From Acidiflorens sp963847715 (GTDB taxonomy: Bacteria > Acidobacteriota > Terriglobia > Terriglobales > Acidobacteriaceae), in contig CAWKAZ010000026.1 of assembly GCA_963847715.1 (NCBI GenBank), positions 248,001-312,000 on the forward strand: a DNA stretch of 64,000 nt, given 5' to 3'. Under the pieces are notes generated by a model. It ran no database searches and was not told the origin of the DNA. It was given only the letters and a program-made list of their open reading frames with translations. Position 1 is the stretch's first letter; each line of letters begins with the position of its first letter. Both the position numbers and the translations under genes were made by a program. Shown here piece by piece: positions 50,054-58,263 of this stretch.

Positions 50054-51685
50054 CTATCGAGTACCCACTTGGCGTTCCGCCCAAGATGTCATCAACCCGA
50101 AATACCCGTCTACATAGGTATTCAGGAATGGATCCTCTTTTTCCCCGCCGTTTTTCGCCCGAAACATTGAGTGTTCAGCTCCCGGCAGGACCTTGTGCTC
50201 GAATTTCTTGTTGCCGGCCACTTGCATCGCTTGCTGCAGGCGCAACAGGTTTTCACCGGGTTTGGAATAGGTTTCGAACTCTCCCTGAAGGTAGAGCACA
50301 GGCGAATGCACAGTCTCCCAGGACTTCCCGGGATCCACTCCACAGCTCCAGAAATCCCACGCGTGGCTCGTCTTCGAATCGGGAGGCCCAATGTAAGGAT
50401 CCGGCAACCACTGCTTTCCCTGCGCGGCTTTCAAGGTGTTTTCGTACTCGTCCCAGTTGTCGCGCTTGCACGCGTATCGGAATTTCACTTCCTGCAGGTT
50501 TACTGCGGCTTTGATGTCATCTTCGGAGAACCCGTCCGCGCGCAACTGCAGCTCTGTTCGCTGAATCTCTTGCTGATTGGTGTTCACCACGGCGCCCGAC
50601 ACGTTGATGAAGAACGCCAAGCCCTCCACCTTTTCCGCCACCAGCGGTTCGATAATTCCACCCTGACTGATCCCCCACAATCCGATGCGCCGGGGATCAA
50701 CCTCCTTGCGGGTTCGCAGCAGGCGCACGGCAGAAGCGCCATCACCGGAGATGAGATTCGGATCGTCAACCCGTTCTCCACCGGATTTGCCGGTCCCGCG
50801 CTTGTCGTAGTTCAGGACTACGAAGCCATTCCTCGCGAACTGGTCTGCCACAAAAGCCAGCGCCGCGTACTGAGCTCCCCTGGTTTGATAATTCGAGCCA
50901 TGCAGGAGCACCACGGCGGGGTGCGACTTGCCTCCAGGAGGGAATCGCATAGTGCCTGAAAGCTTCACCCCGGCATTTTCAAACTCGACTTCTTCGGTGC
51001 GGTAAAAGTCTTTCCGAGTGCTAAGGAAATCGCGCTTCGTACCTTCCCGGATTCTTAGCTGCATAGGCTGACTGGTGTCTGAGCCAGGTACAAACTCAAA
51101 CCAAATCGTCGGCGGATACCAGATATCCATGGTAGGGCCGGTCCAGAACTCGGTCTCCGTCTTTGGCATGAGGCGCCCGGACTGTCCCGTCCGCCGGTTG
51201 AGGAAACAGAGAAAACTGTTTTCTCGTTCGATGACATAGGACTCCCCGGCCGCTTCGTAGTCTCCCGCGAGCGTATCCAAATAGTCCTTGGGCAGAGTTG
51301 CTGTCGGTTCAAGTGTGATTTTGCCGTCTTCGCGGGTGCCTTTTACCGTCCCGAACAGCGAGCCCTTCTCGCCGCGCAGCTCAACTTGCAGCGGGTTCGC
51401 AGGGTCCTGCAAATCAAAACTGAGCTTGTCCCCTCCGACCGCCAAGTTTCGAAGGTCGGCGTAGTCCTCCCAATCAAGCGTCGGTCGGTTGTATGTCCCC
51501 TGCCATTTGTCATTTTCCTTTTTCAGGCGCACGACTAGAAACACGGGCTGGCCGGATGAGGTGTACTGCCCTACCCAGCGTCCGGTGGGATTTTCAACGG
51601 TTGGTTTGTCGAGCGGTTGCGAAAAGGAGGCAGCGCAGACGAGCACTGCAAGAGCGGAGACTAGCAACGGAGATCGTTTGGCCAT
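50054..51685 (-). CDS. Secreted alpha/beta hydrolase (S9/esterase-like)
   Basis: The 543-aa protein has a signal peptide (MAKRSPLLVSALAVLVCAAS), an N-terminal beta domain (WVGQYTSSGQPVFLVVRLKK) and an alpha/beta-hydrolase domain from about residue 225: VVLLHGSNYQTRGAQY (oxyanion), NYDKRGTGKSGGERVDD, LWGISQGGIIEPLVA (nucleophile Ser in GISQG), and LPGAEHSMF (His). The substrate is unknown; it may be a peptidase or esterase. The ATG at 51685 fits the signal peptide better than 51703. Confidence 0.87.
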   Translation of the reverse strand: MAKRSPLLVSALAVLVCAASFSQPLDKPTVENPTGRWVGQYTSSGQPVFLVVRLKKENDKWQGTYNRPTLDWEDYADLRNLAVGGDKLSFDLQDPANPLQVELRGEKGSLFGTVKGTREDGKITLEPTATLPKDYLDTLAGDYEAAGESYVIERENSFLCFLNRRTGQSGRLMPKTETEFWTGPTMDIWYPPTIWFEFVPGSDTSQPMQLRIREGTKRDFLSTRKDFYRTEEVEFENAGVKLSGTMRFPPGGKSHPAVVLLHGSNYQTRGAQYAALAFVADQFARNGFVVLNYDKRGTGKSGGERVDDPNLISGDGASAVRLLRTRKEVDPRRIGLWGISQGGIIEPLVAEKVEGLAFFINVSGAVVNTNQQEIQRTELQLRADGFSEDDIKAAVNLQEVKFRYACKRDNWDEYENTLKAAQGKQWLPDPYIGPPDSKTSHAWDFWSCGVDPGKSWETVHSPVLYLQGEFETYSKPGENLLRLQQAMQVAGNKKFEHKVLPGAEHSMFRAKNGGEKEDPFLNTYVDGYFGLMTSWAERQVGTR

Positions 51686-51786
51686 CCTCGCGGTCCTCGG
51701 CACTTAGCCTTGGACGCGAGTCCCACGGTAAGGTAAGCCTCCGCCCGTTTGGCGCTGGCTTACGGCCGCGCTCTTGCTGCGGAGCC

Positions 51787-52956
51787 TTATTTCCCCCAAG
51801 TAACCCGATAGATTCTTCCCCCCGAGTCGTCGCTCAGATACATCGCGCCATCCGCTCCGAAAACAATCCCCACCGGACGCCCCATCCACCGCCCTTTTTT
51901 CGTCTCTCCCTGCGCGATGAATCCGGTAATGAAGTCCTGCGCGCCGCCTTGGGGTTGACCTCTATCGTCGAGCTTCACGCGCACAACTTTGTATCCCGTC
52001 GGCACGCTCCGATTCCACGATCCATGAAAGGCCACGAAAATGTTGTCCTGATATTCAGCTGGAAATTGCGAGCCTTCATAAAATGCCAGCCCCAATGGAG
52101 CGGAGTGCGCCTGCATCTGGACCTTGGGCTCGAGCACGCTCCTGCAGCGATCGTCTCCGGGCTTCGTGAAGTTCGAATCAGGCACGCGATCGCCGTAGCA
52201 GTAAGGCCACCCCGCATCGCCGCCATTGCTTCCCAGGTCGTAAATAGTCTCGGGAGGCAGGTCGTCGCCCAGCCAATCGCGACCATTCACCGTGACCCAC
52301 ACCGAATCGGTCTTCGGATTGACCGCCATCCCCACGGCGTTACGCAGGCCTTTGGCGAAAATCTTCTGACCGCTGCCATCCGGATTGAACTCGATCACCG
52401 CCGCCCGGCGTTGATCTTTTTCGACGCACGCATTGCAACTTGCTCCCGCAGAGATGTACATCTTTCCGCCATGAAACAGCAGCGTGCGCGTAGAATGCCC
52501 GCCGCCATTCGGCAGGTCGGTGAGCGTTTTGGGATTGCTTGCCCGCAGCTTCGTTTCGTCCCAGTCATAACGCCGCACCTTGTCGTTTTCGGCGACGTAG
52601 AGCTTGCCTTCATAAAATGCCAGTCCGTGCGGCTCGTTAAGGCCTTCGAGAAGGGTCACGGTGCGCTCCGCTTTTCCTGCGTGCCGTGAATCGGGAAGCG
52701 CCACCACTTTGCCCTCGCCCGATTCGCTCACTACTAGAACGCCGCCCGGACTGAATGTCAGCATGCGTGGGCCGTCCACATCGGCAAAAACTGAGATGTG
52801 GAAACCGGCAGGCGCTTTCAGTTGCGCCAGACTAAATGGAGTCTGTTCTGCATTAGCCGGAATTGCCTGGAGTTGGAAAACGAAAGCGAGAAGCACGAGA
52901 GGCAATAGAAAGCGAAGAACTGATCCGAATGACCGCTGTGGTCCAACTTGAGCCAT
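51787..52956 (-). CDS. PQQ-dependent sugar dehydrogenase-like six-bladed propeller protein
   Basis: The 389-aa protein has a signal helix (VLRFLLPLVLLAFVFQLQAI) and a beta-propeller of the glucose/sorbosone dehydrogenase family: GFHISVFADVDGPRMLTFSP, EGLNEPHGLAFYEGKLYVAE, GGGHSTRTLLFHGGKMYISA, AKGLRNAVGMAVNPKT, GWPYCYGDRVPD, FVAFHGSWNRSVPTGYKVVR. It would oxidise sugars or alditols in the periplasm with PQQ; the substrate cannot be fixed. It is 101 bp upstream of the hydrolase gene on the same strand. Confidence 0.9.
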   Translation of the reverse strand: MAQVGPQRSFGSVLRFLLPLVLLAFVFQLQAIPANAEQTPFSLAQLKAPAGFHISVFADVDGPRMLTFSPGGVLVVSESGEGKVVALPDSRHAGKAERTVTLLEGLNEPHGLAFYEGKLYVAENDKVRRYDWDETKLRASNPKTLTDLPNGGGHSTRTLLFHGGKMYISAGASCNACVEKDQRRAAVIEFNPDGSGQKIFAKGLRNAVGMAVNPKTDSVWVTVNGRDWLGDDLPPETIYDLGSNGGDAGWPYCYGDRVPDSNFTKPGDDRCRSVLEPKVQMQAHSAPLGLAFYEGSQFPAEYQDNIFVAFHGSWNRSVPTGYKVVRVKLDDRGQPQGGAQDFITGFIAQGETKKGRWMGRPVGIVFGADGAMYLSDDSGGRIYRVTWGK

Positions 52957-53333
52957 AGGCTATATGAGATGAATTCAAGGCGGATTTCGTTGATCTCTCC
53001 GCATCGATTTGCGTCCCAGCCAACCCCGACACGCAGTTTTTATACCGGTTCCCGCCAAAATTACCCCCAAGCCGGGCGCACCGCCCAGGCAGGATGCGAT
53101 AGAATATCTATGAAAATAAAGAACTTGCGGTTTACCCTTGCGATGCCGTCATTTGGCACCCAAACTGTTAATAGAAATAGCAGGCCGGTGATTCCGGCTA
53201 TCTTTTTGAGGCAACCGTTGCGTTGGCGTTTGCCCTCTGATGTTCCTGGAATCTGTTAGCGAAACGACGCAATCAAAAATGCGCCGCGAGGCGCCGGAGT
53301 GGCTCCCCCACTCCCACTTGGAGGATGTTTAAT
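52957..53333. other. 377-bp region before the OmpA-family gene
   Basis: No convincing gene. A 49-codon frame at 53110-53259 (MKIKNLRFTLAMPSFGTQTV...) has no ribosome site and an Arg/Pro-rich random composition. GATAGAATATCTATG near 53097-53112 contains a TAGAAT box. GGAGG directly before the OmpA ATG is the ribosome site. Confidence 0.4.
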
Positions 53334-54207
53334 ATGAAAAACCGCACCATCTTCGCCCTGCTGCTGGCCGTGATTCTGGCTGTGCCAGTCTTCGCGCAGC
53401 AGACTTCGACGACCCAGGCTCAACCCGCTGCCCAGACCACAACCACCAAGGTCGATAACGCTACCGGCAAAGACCCGTTGCAGCCGGATACTCGCGAGGG
53501 CTTCTGGGGCCATCTGAATCCGTTCGCGCGCAAGAAATACGTCGCGCGCCAGACCCAGCCGATCCGCGACCGCATCAACGAACTCGATGAGCTGACCGCC
53601 TCGAACACCAAGTCCATCAAGGACACCGATGCGCGCGCCCAGCAGGGAATCCAGCTGGCGTCAGCCAAGGCCAACGAGGCCGATCAGCACGCGATTGATG
53701 CCGGTAACAGGGCGCAAGCCGCGCAGCAGACCGCGACAACAGGCGCACACCCGCCTGGACAGTGTCGAGAAGGTCGTCACCAACATCGATCAGTACCAGC
53801 CGACGACTCAGACGGAAATCCTGTTCAAGTCAGGACAGACCGTGCTGAGCCAGAACGCGAAGACCGCGCTCGATGAGATGGCCACCCCGCTGAAGAGTCA
53901 GCGTGGCTACGTCGTCGAAGTGCAGGGCTTCTCGTCCGGTCACGGACAGGTCGCAATCGCCAACTCCCAGAAGATGGCGGAGTCGGTAGTCCGCTACCTC
54001 GTGCTCAACCACGACATTCCGGTTTACCGGATTTACCTCGTCGGCATGGGCAATGCTCCCGCCCCGGCCACTGCCTCGGCTACCGAAACACCGAAGAAGC
54101 GCATCACCGGTGGCCGTGTTGAAATCAGCCTGCTAAAGAATAATCTCGAGCAGCTGGCTTCGACCAGCACGACTCCAGCCACGGATCAGCAACAGCAGCC
54201 GAAGTAA
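53334..54207 (+). pseudogene. OmpA-family outer-membrane/periplasmic protein, frameshifted
   Basis: The gene has GGAGG 9 nt before ATG, a signal peptide (MKNRTIFALLLAVILAVPVF), a Gln/Thr-rich linker, a coiled coil (INELDELTASNTKSIKDTDA) and an OmpA-type peptidoglycan-binding domain (TEILFKSGQTVLSQNAKTAL, NSQKMAESVVRYLVLNHDIP). The reading frame changes by +1 at about 53736-53740 (ACAACAG): before it reads AAQQTAT, after it QAHTRLDSVEKVV. Removing one base restores a single frame of about 290 aa. Codon use stays normal after the break, so it is recent or a sequence error. A good terminator follows. Confidence 0.8.
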
Positions 54208-54241
54208 TTCGACGTTAGAAGCGAGTAACCTCCCCCAAGAA

Positions 54242-54268
54242 GCCTCCCGTGAAAACGGGAGGCTTTTT
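54242..54268 (+). terminator. Rho-independent terminator of the OmpA-family gene
   Basis: GCCTCCCGT-GAAA-ACGGGAGGC is a perfect 9-bp stem with a GAAA loop followed by TTTTT. It lies 35 bp after the stop codon. Confidence 0.93.
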
Positions 54269-54332
54269 GTTGCGTGCGCCTCCGCTTCTAGACGAGGTCC
54301 ACTTCCGTCCAGCCATCCTCCCCTCATCGTGC

Positions 54333-54338
54333 TATCCT
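54333..54338 (+). promoter_or_regulatory. Candidate -10 box of ogt
   Basis: TATCCT ends 10 nt before the ATG; no ribosome site lies between. Same distance as at tyrS and the site-2 protease gene. Confidence 0.3.
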
Positions 54339-54348
54339 GCAACGCGTC

Positions 54349-54864
54349 ATGGAAAATCTGTTCTATTTCCGCACGCCGTCTCCCGTCGGCCCCCTCTTTC
54401 TCGTCGCGTCCAGCAAGGGCCTGGTGCGACTCGAGTTTGAAGATCGGATCCAGAAGATGGGTTCCTCCAAGACGCAGCTGCAGGAGTCGAAACGCGCTCT
54501 TGCTCCCTACCTTCGCGAGCTGGATGAATACTTCGCAGGAGAGCGTCGCGAGTTCGCTGAGCCTCTCGATCTACGCGGAACAGATTTCCAGCTAGCCTGC
54601 TGGCGAGCGCTGCTCGAAATACCTTACGGCGAGACGCGGAGCTATCGCGATATTGCACAAGCCATCGGCCACCCGCACGCCTACCGCGCCGTCGGAATGT
54701 CGAACAATCGGAATCCTGTCGCCATCATCGTGCCTTGCCACCGGGTGATCGCATCGAGCGGCTCGCTATGCGGATACGGCGGAGGTCTCGACATCAAGCG
54801 CAAGCTGCTCGACCTCGAGCAGGCCGGTGTTCATCCTTGTCTTCCCCTGGGAATCGGCGCATAA
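54349..54864 (+). CDS. ogt: Methylated-DNA-[protein]-cysteine S-methyltransferase
   Basis: The enzyme removes O6-methyl groups from guanine by a one-way transfer to its own Cys. The 171-aa protein has FRTPSPVGPLFLVASSKGLV, the DNA-binding helix GETRSYRDIAQAIGHPHAYR, AVGMSNNRNPVAIIVPCHRV (active site PCHR) and SSGSLCGYGGGLDIKRKLLD. It is DNA-alkylation repair, like the MPG glycosylase elsewhere in the window. The next gene starts 30 bp later. Confidence 0.95.
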   Translation: MENLFYFRTPSPVGPLFLVASSKGLVRLEFEDRIQKMGSSKTQLQESKRALAPYLRELDEYFAGERREFAEPLDLRGTDFQLACWRALLEIPYGETRSYRDIAQAIGHPHAYRAVGMSNNRNPVAIIVPCHRVIASSGSLCGYGGGLDIKRKLLDLEQAGVHPCLPLGIGA

Positions 54865-54894
54865 TCTCCGCCAATGTGTGGGGAAAGGATTCCC

Positions 54895-55327
54895 ATGCTG
54901 CCACGCGTCGAGTACTCAGTCACAGTCCCAGTTCCAGTCGACACGGCGTTTCGGGCTTTTCTCAATCTCGAACGCCTCCTGCATCGCGGTATCTACGACG
55001 AAGCTTCGTGGGTTGAAGGTGCACCCTGGCAAGTCGGCAGCCGTGTCCGGTATGTGCTTTCTCAAGCCAGTCCGTGCCACGGTTTCTGGTGTTGTGGTGT
55101 CCATCAGCCCTCCTCGCGCCGTCGGCCTGCTTAACCACGCACTCGGAATCACCACCGAACAGCATGTCTCCTTCGGTCCGGATCTCAAGGGTGGCACACG
55201 CGTTCGCATGACCATGGACCTCATCGGCGAGTCGACCGAGTTGTCTGAGAAAGCGGTCATTGATGCCGTCACATTTGTGACCCACGATGCCCTCGACACC
55301 ATGGCCGCTCTCTGCCGGAAGCAATGA
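54895..55327 (+). pseudogene. SRPBCC (START/Bet v1-like) family protein, frameshifted
   Basis: The first frame gives MLPRVEYSVTVPVPVDTAFR, AFLNLERLLHRGIYDEASWV and EGAPWQVGSRVRYVLS, a clear polyketide-cyclase/SRPBCC start. Near 55057-55062 (CTTTCTCAAG) the frame must shift by +1; the second frame continues KPVRATVSGVVVSISPPRAV, TTEQHVSFGPDLKGGTRVRM, LDTMAALCRKQ, which completes the fold (about 143 aa). AAAGGA lies before the ATG at 54895. Both halves are well preserved, so the break is new or a sequence error. The end overlaps the permease start (ATGA). Confidence 0.7.
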
Positions 55328-56748
55328 CCCCGACGACCTCAGCGATCTTCCTGTACACTAGCCGCCATGTTCAGCGGCCTCTCTTGCCGCTGGAAACCTC
55401 CGCCACTGTGAACGCTCCAGCCTCATCCACGACCGCCACCGTCCGTAAAGCCAGCCTCTTCTACTTTGTCTTCGTGATGTTCTCCTACACCACCGGAGGC
55501 CCCTTCGGACTCGAAGGCATGGTAAGCGCCAGCGGGCCCGGCATGGGCCTGATCTTCTTGCTGGTGATCCCGTTCCTGTTGAGCATCCCGGTGTCGCTCG
55601 TCGCCGCTGAACTCACCACGGCCATGCCCGTCGAAGGGGGATTCTATCGTTGGACCCGCGCCGCCTTCGGGAACTTCTGGGGATTTCTTGCCGGATGGTG
55701 GAATTGGTGCGCTTCATTTTTTCTCGGCGCCTCTTATGGGGTGCTCTTTACCGATTACCTGTGTTACTACTTTCCCGGGATTACCGGGTGGAAGCATTGG
55801 CTCGTTTCTTTCGCGCTCATCGTGGTCATCACATGGCTCAACGTCCGTGGCATCCAGATGGTGGGCAAAGCGGCCACTGTTCTTGAATTGTTTATGTTCG
55901 TTCCGGTGATCGCCATGGTCGTCATTGGTTTTGCCAAGTGGCATCACAACCCGTTTGTGCCGTTGGTCCCGCCGCATCAGCCTTTTTTCAAAGCATTCGG
56001 AGTTGGCCTGGCCCTGGCCATTTGGGGTTACGCTGGATACGAGCAAGTCTCGAGCGTCGCCGGGGAGGTTGAGAACCCACAGCGCACTTATCCGAGAGCG
56101 CTTGCTGTGGTCATTCCGCTTTCCATCGCGACGTATTTTCTGCCGGTGCTGGCGGGGACGGCCGCGCTCGGAAACTGGCAGGAATGGAACGACGGATACT
56201 TCACCACCGCAGCATTGCTGATCGGAGGCCCGTGGCTCGGCCATCTGATGGCGGTCGCTGCCATGGCCGGCGCGGTCGCGCTGCTCAACAGCACCATGCT
56301 CACCGCCACTCCAATGCCCTTCGCGCTCGCCGAAGACGGATACTTGCCGCCGTTCCTCACGCGCCGGCATTCGCGCTACGGCACGCCCTGGATCGCGATC
56401 CTGATCTCCGCCGCCATCTACGCACCCCTGGCGCTGCTATCGATCGGCCAATTGATCAGCATCTATGGGTGGTTGCGGGGCGCCACCACGGCGCTGACCG
56501 TCCTCTCCGCCTGGGGACTGCGCCGCAAGCAGCCCGATTTGTCGCGAGCTTTCCGCATTCCCGGTGGCAACCTTGGACTGTTCTATGTGATCGCTCTGCC
56601 CATGGCGATGACTTGCATCGCCTTGTTTAATAGCCCTCAGATTGCGAGGCTCTGGGGTCCGTGCCTCCTGGTCGCGGGTCCGGTTGTATATTTTGTAGTG
56701 AAATGGTTTGCCAAGCGCGCCGGACAAAACGCGGCTAGCTCCAAGTAG
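55324..56748 (+). CDS. Amino acid permease, APC superfamily
   Basis: The 474-residue membrane protein has about 12 helices of the APC type. The first helix region is LFYFVFVMFSYTTGGPFGLE (the unwound GG-x-G substrate site), then PVEGGFYRWTRAAFGNFWGF, AIWGYAGYEQVSSVAGEVEN and a C-terminal set. It is likely an amino-acid importer; the substrate is unknown. The start overlaps the SRPBCC stop codon (ATGA); a GTG at 55408 would skip 28 poorly hydrophobic residues and is equally possible. Confidence 0.9.
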   Translation: MTPTTSAIFLYTSRHVQRPLLPLETSATVNAPASSTTATVRKASLFYFVFVMFSYTTGGPFGLEGMVSASGPGMGLIFLLVIPFLLSIPVSLVAAELTTAMPVEGGFYRWTRAAFGNFWGFLAGWWNWCASFFLGASYGVLFTDYLCYYFPGITGWKHWLVSFALIVVITWLNVRGIQMVGKAATVLELFMFVPVIAMVVIGFAKWHHNPFVPLVPPHQPFFKAFGVGLALAIWGYAGYEQVSSVAGEVENPQRTYPRALAVVIPLSIATYFLPVLAGTAALGNWQEWNDGYFTTAALLIGGPWLGHLMAVAAMAGAVALLNSTMLTATPMPFALAEDGYLPPFLTRRHSRYGTPWIAILISAAIYAPLALLSIGQLISIYGWLRGATTALTVLSAWGLRRKQPDLSRAFRIPGGNLGLFYVIALPMAMTCIALFNSPQIARLWGPCLLVAGPVVYFVVKWFAKRAGQNAASSK

Positions 56749-56766
56749 TCGAATGATCGAGCGAAT

Positions 56767-58170
56767 ATGAATTCGCCCTTTACCATCCGCGAACTAAGCG
56801 AAAAGATTCGCGCCCGGGAACTCTCTCCCGTGGAACTCACGCACGATTGCCTCAACCGCATCGACAAGCTCAATCCCGTCCTCAACGCCTTCATCACGGT
56901 GAGCGCCGAATCCGCGCTTGAGCGAGCACGTACCGCCGAGCGGGAAATTTTCCGCGGCAACTATCGCAGCTGCCTCCACGGCATTCCCATCGGTCTCAAA
57001 GACATCATCGACACGGCCGGAATCCGCACGACTGCCGCTAGCGCTATATTCGAAAGCCGTGTTCCAACTGAAGACGCAGAAGTTGTGCGCCGCCTCCACT
57101 GCGCAGGCGCGATCGTTCTAGGCAAACAAAACCTGCACGAATTCGCCTACGGCGGCAGTTCGATGGTCAGCTTCTTCGGCGAGGTGCACAATCCCTGGGA
57201 CACCACGCGGATCGCCGCAGGCTCGTCCGGAGGTTCGGCCGCCAGCGTTGCTACGTGCATGGGTTATGCCGCCGTCGGCACCGATACCGCGGGCTCCATC
57301 CGCCTGCCCGCGGCCTATTGCGGAATTGTCGGACTCAAGCCGACCTATGGCCGCGTCAGCACCCGTGGAGTCGTGCCCTTGTCGTCGTCGTACGATCACG
57401 TCGGCCCGATCACCAACTCGGTCTACGATGCGGCCTTGATGCTGCAAGTCCTCTCCGCCCACGATTCCGCCGACCCATGCGCCAACCGGCACGAACGAAG
57501 CCTGGTCTCAGCGTTTGATGAGTATCCAGCGAATCTCCGCATTGGTGTGCCACGAGCCTTTTTTTTCGACGACCTTCATCCCGAGATTGCCGGCGCGATC
57601 GAAAGAGCAATCGACATTTTTCGCCAGCTCCACGTCGAGATTCGCGATATCAAACTCGAAGTTCCCACCGACCGCACGCTCGCGAGCGCTGAGGCCTATG
57701 CCTATCACAAGCCTTTCGTCGATCGCTCGCCGGAGCTCTATCAGCCCGCGACGCTGGCCCGCATCCAGTCCGGAGCCAACATCGACGCGCATGACGCTCT
57801 CCGTGCCGGCCGCGAACTCCAGGCCAGCCGTCACGCAATTCAGGAAATATTCAACGAAGTGGATGTTCTGCTGACACCGACTGTCCCGATCCCACCGCCC
57901 GCCATCGCCGACCTGAAGGCGAATCCCGACAACCTCCGTCCGCAGGAGTTGATCATGCTCAGGAACACGCGTCCCTTCAACGTGTGGGGAATTCCAGCGA
58001 TCTCAATCCCCTGCGGATTTACAAAAGACGGTCTGCCAATCGGCCTGCAGTTAGCCTCCGCTCCATGGCACGGGATTTGTTTGCTGCAGGCGGCCAATGC
58101 CTACGAGCAGGCGACGGAATGGCACAAGAAGAGACCCGCGCTTGCCAACTCCCCAAACTTGTCATCCTGA
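56767..58170 (+). CDS. Amidase, GatA/amidase-signature family
   Basis: The 467-aa protein belongs to the amidase signature family, which hydrolyses amides with a Ser-cisSer-Lys triad. Visible are IPIGLKDIIDTAGIRTTAAS (Lys), AGSSGGSAASVATCMGYAAV, GTDTAGSIRLPAAYCGIVGL (Gly-Ser motif and nucleophile Ser in GSIR). It is similar in size to GatA but no gatB/gatC is next to it, so a general amidase is as likely. The last residues (L-S-S-stop) come from a dispersed repeat that starts at 58159, so the original C-terminus may be altered. Confidence 0.88.
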   Translation: MNSPFTIRELSEKIRARELSPVELTHDCLNRIDKLNPVLNAFITVSAESALERARTAEREIFRGNYRSCLHGIPIGLKDIIDTAGIRTTAASAIFESRVPTEDAEVVRRLHCAGAIVLGKQNLHEFAYGGSSMVSFFGEVHNPWDTTRIAAGSSGGSAASVATCMGYAAVGTDTAGSIRLPAAYCGIVGLKPTYGRVSTRGVVPLSSSYDHVGPITNSVYDAALMLQVLSAHDSADPCANRHERSLVSAFDEYPANLRIGVPRAFFFDDLHPEIAGAIERAIDIFRQLHVEIRDIKLEVPTDRTLASAEAYAYHKPFVDRSPELYQPATLARIQSGANIDAHDALRAGRELQASRHAIQEIFNEVDVLLTPTVPIPPPAIADLKANPDNLRPQELIMLRNTRPFNVWGIPAISIPCGFTKDGLPIGLQLASAPWHGICLLQAANAYEQATEWHKKRPALANSPNLSS

Positions 58171-58223
58171 GCGAAGCAAATCCGCGCGCGAAGCGACGGA
58201 TTTGCGGAGTCGAAGGACCCCTA
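58159..58223. repeat. Dispersed GTCATCCTGAGCGAAGC-type repeat
   Basis: TTGTCATCCTGAGCGAAGC begins the element and GGAGTCGAAGGACCCCTAC ends it. Inside, GCAAATCCG (58176-58184) pairs with CGGATTTGC (58197-58205). A fragment (TGTCATCCTGAGCGG) recurs at 61561-61575. This type of sequence is frequent in acidobacterial intergenic DNA by my recollection. Confidence 0.7.
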
Positions 58224-58263
58224 CGGAGCTGATGCCGCAGGGAGTTCTCTGGGAAATTGGATG

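Noticed and set aside
53110..53259. 49-codon frame MKIKNLRF... before the OmpA-family gene
   Set aside because: No ribosome site, no recognisable domain, composition like non-coding DNA.
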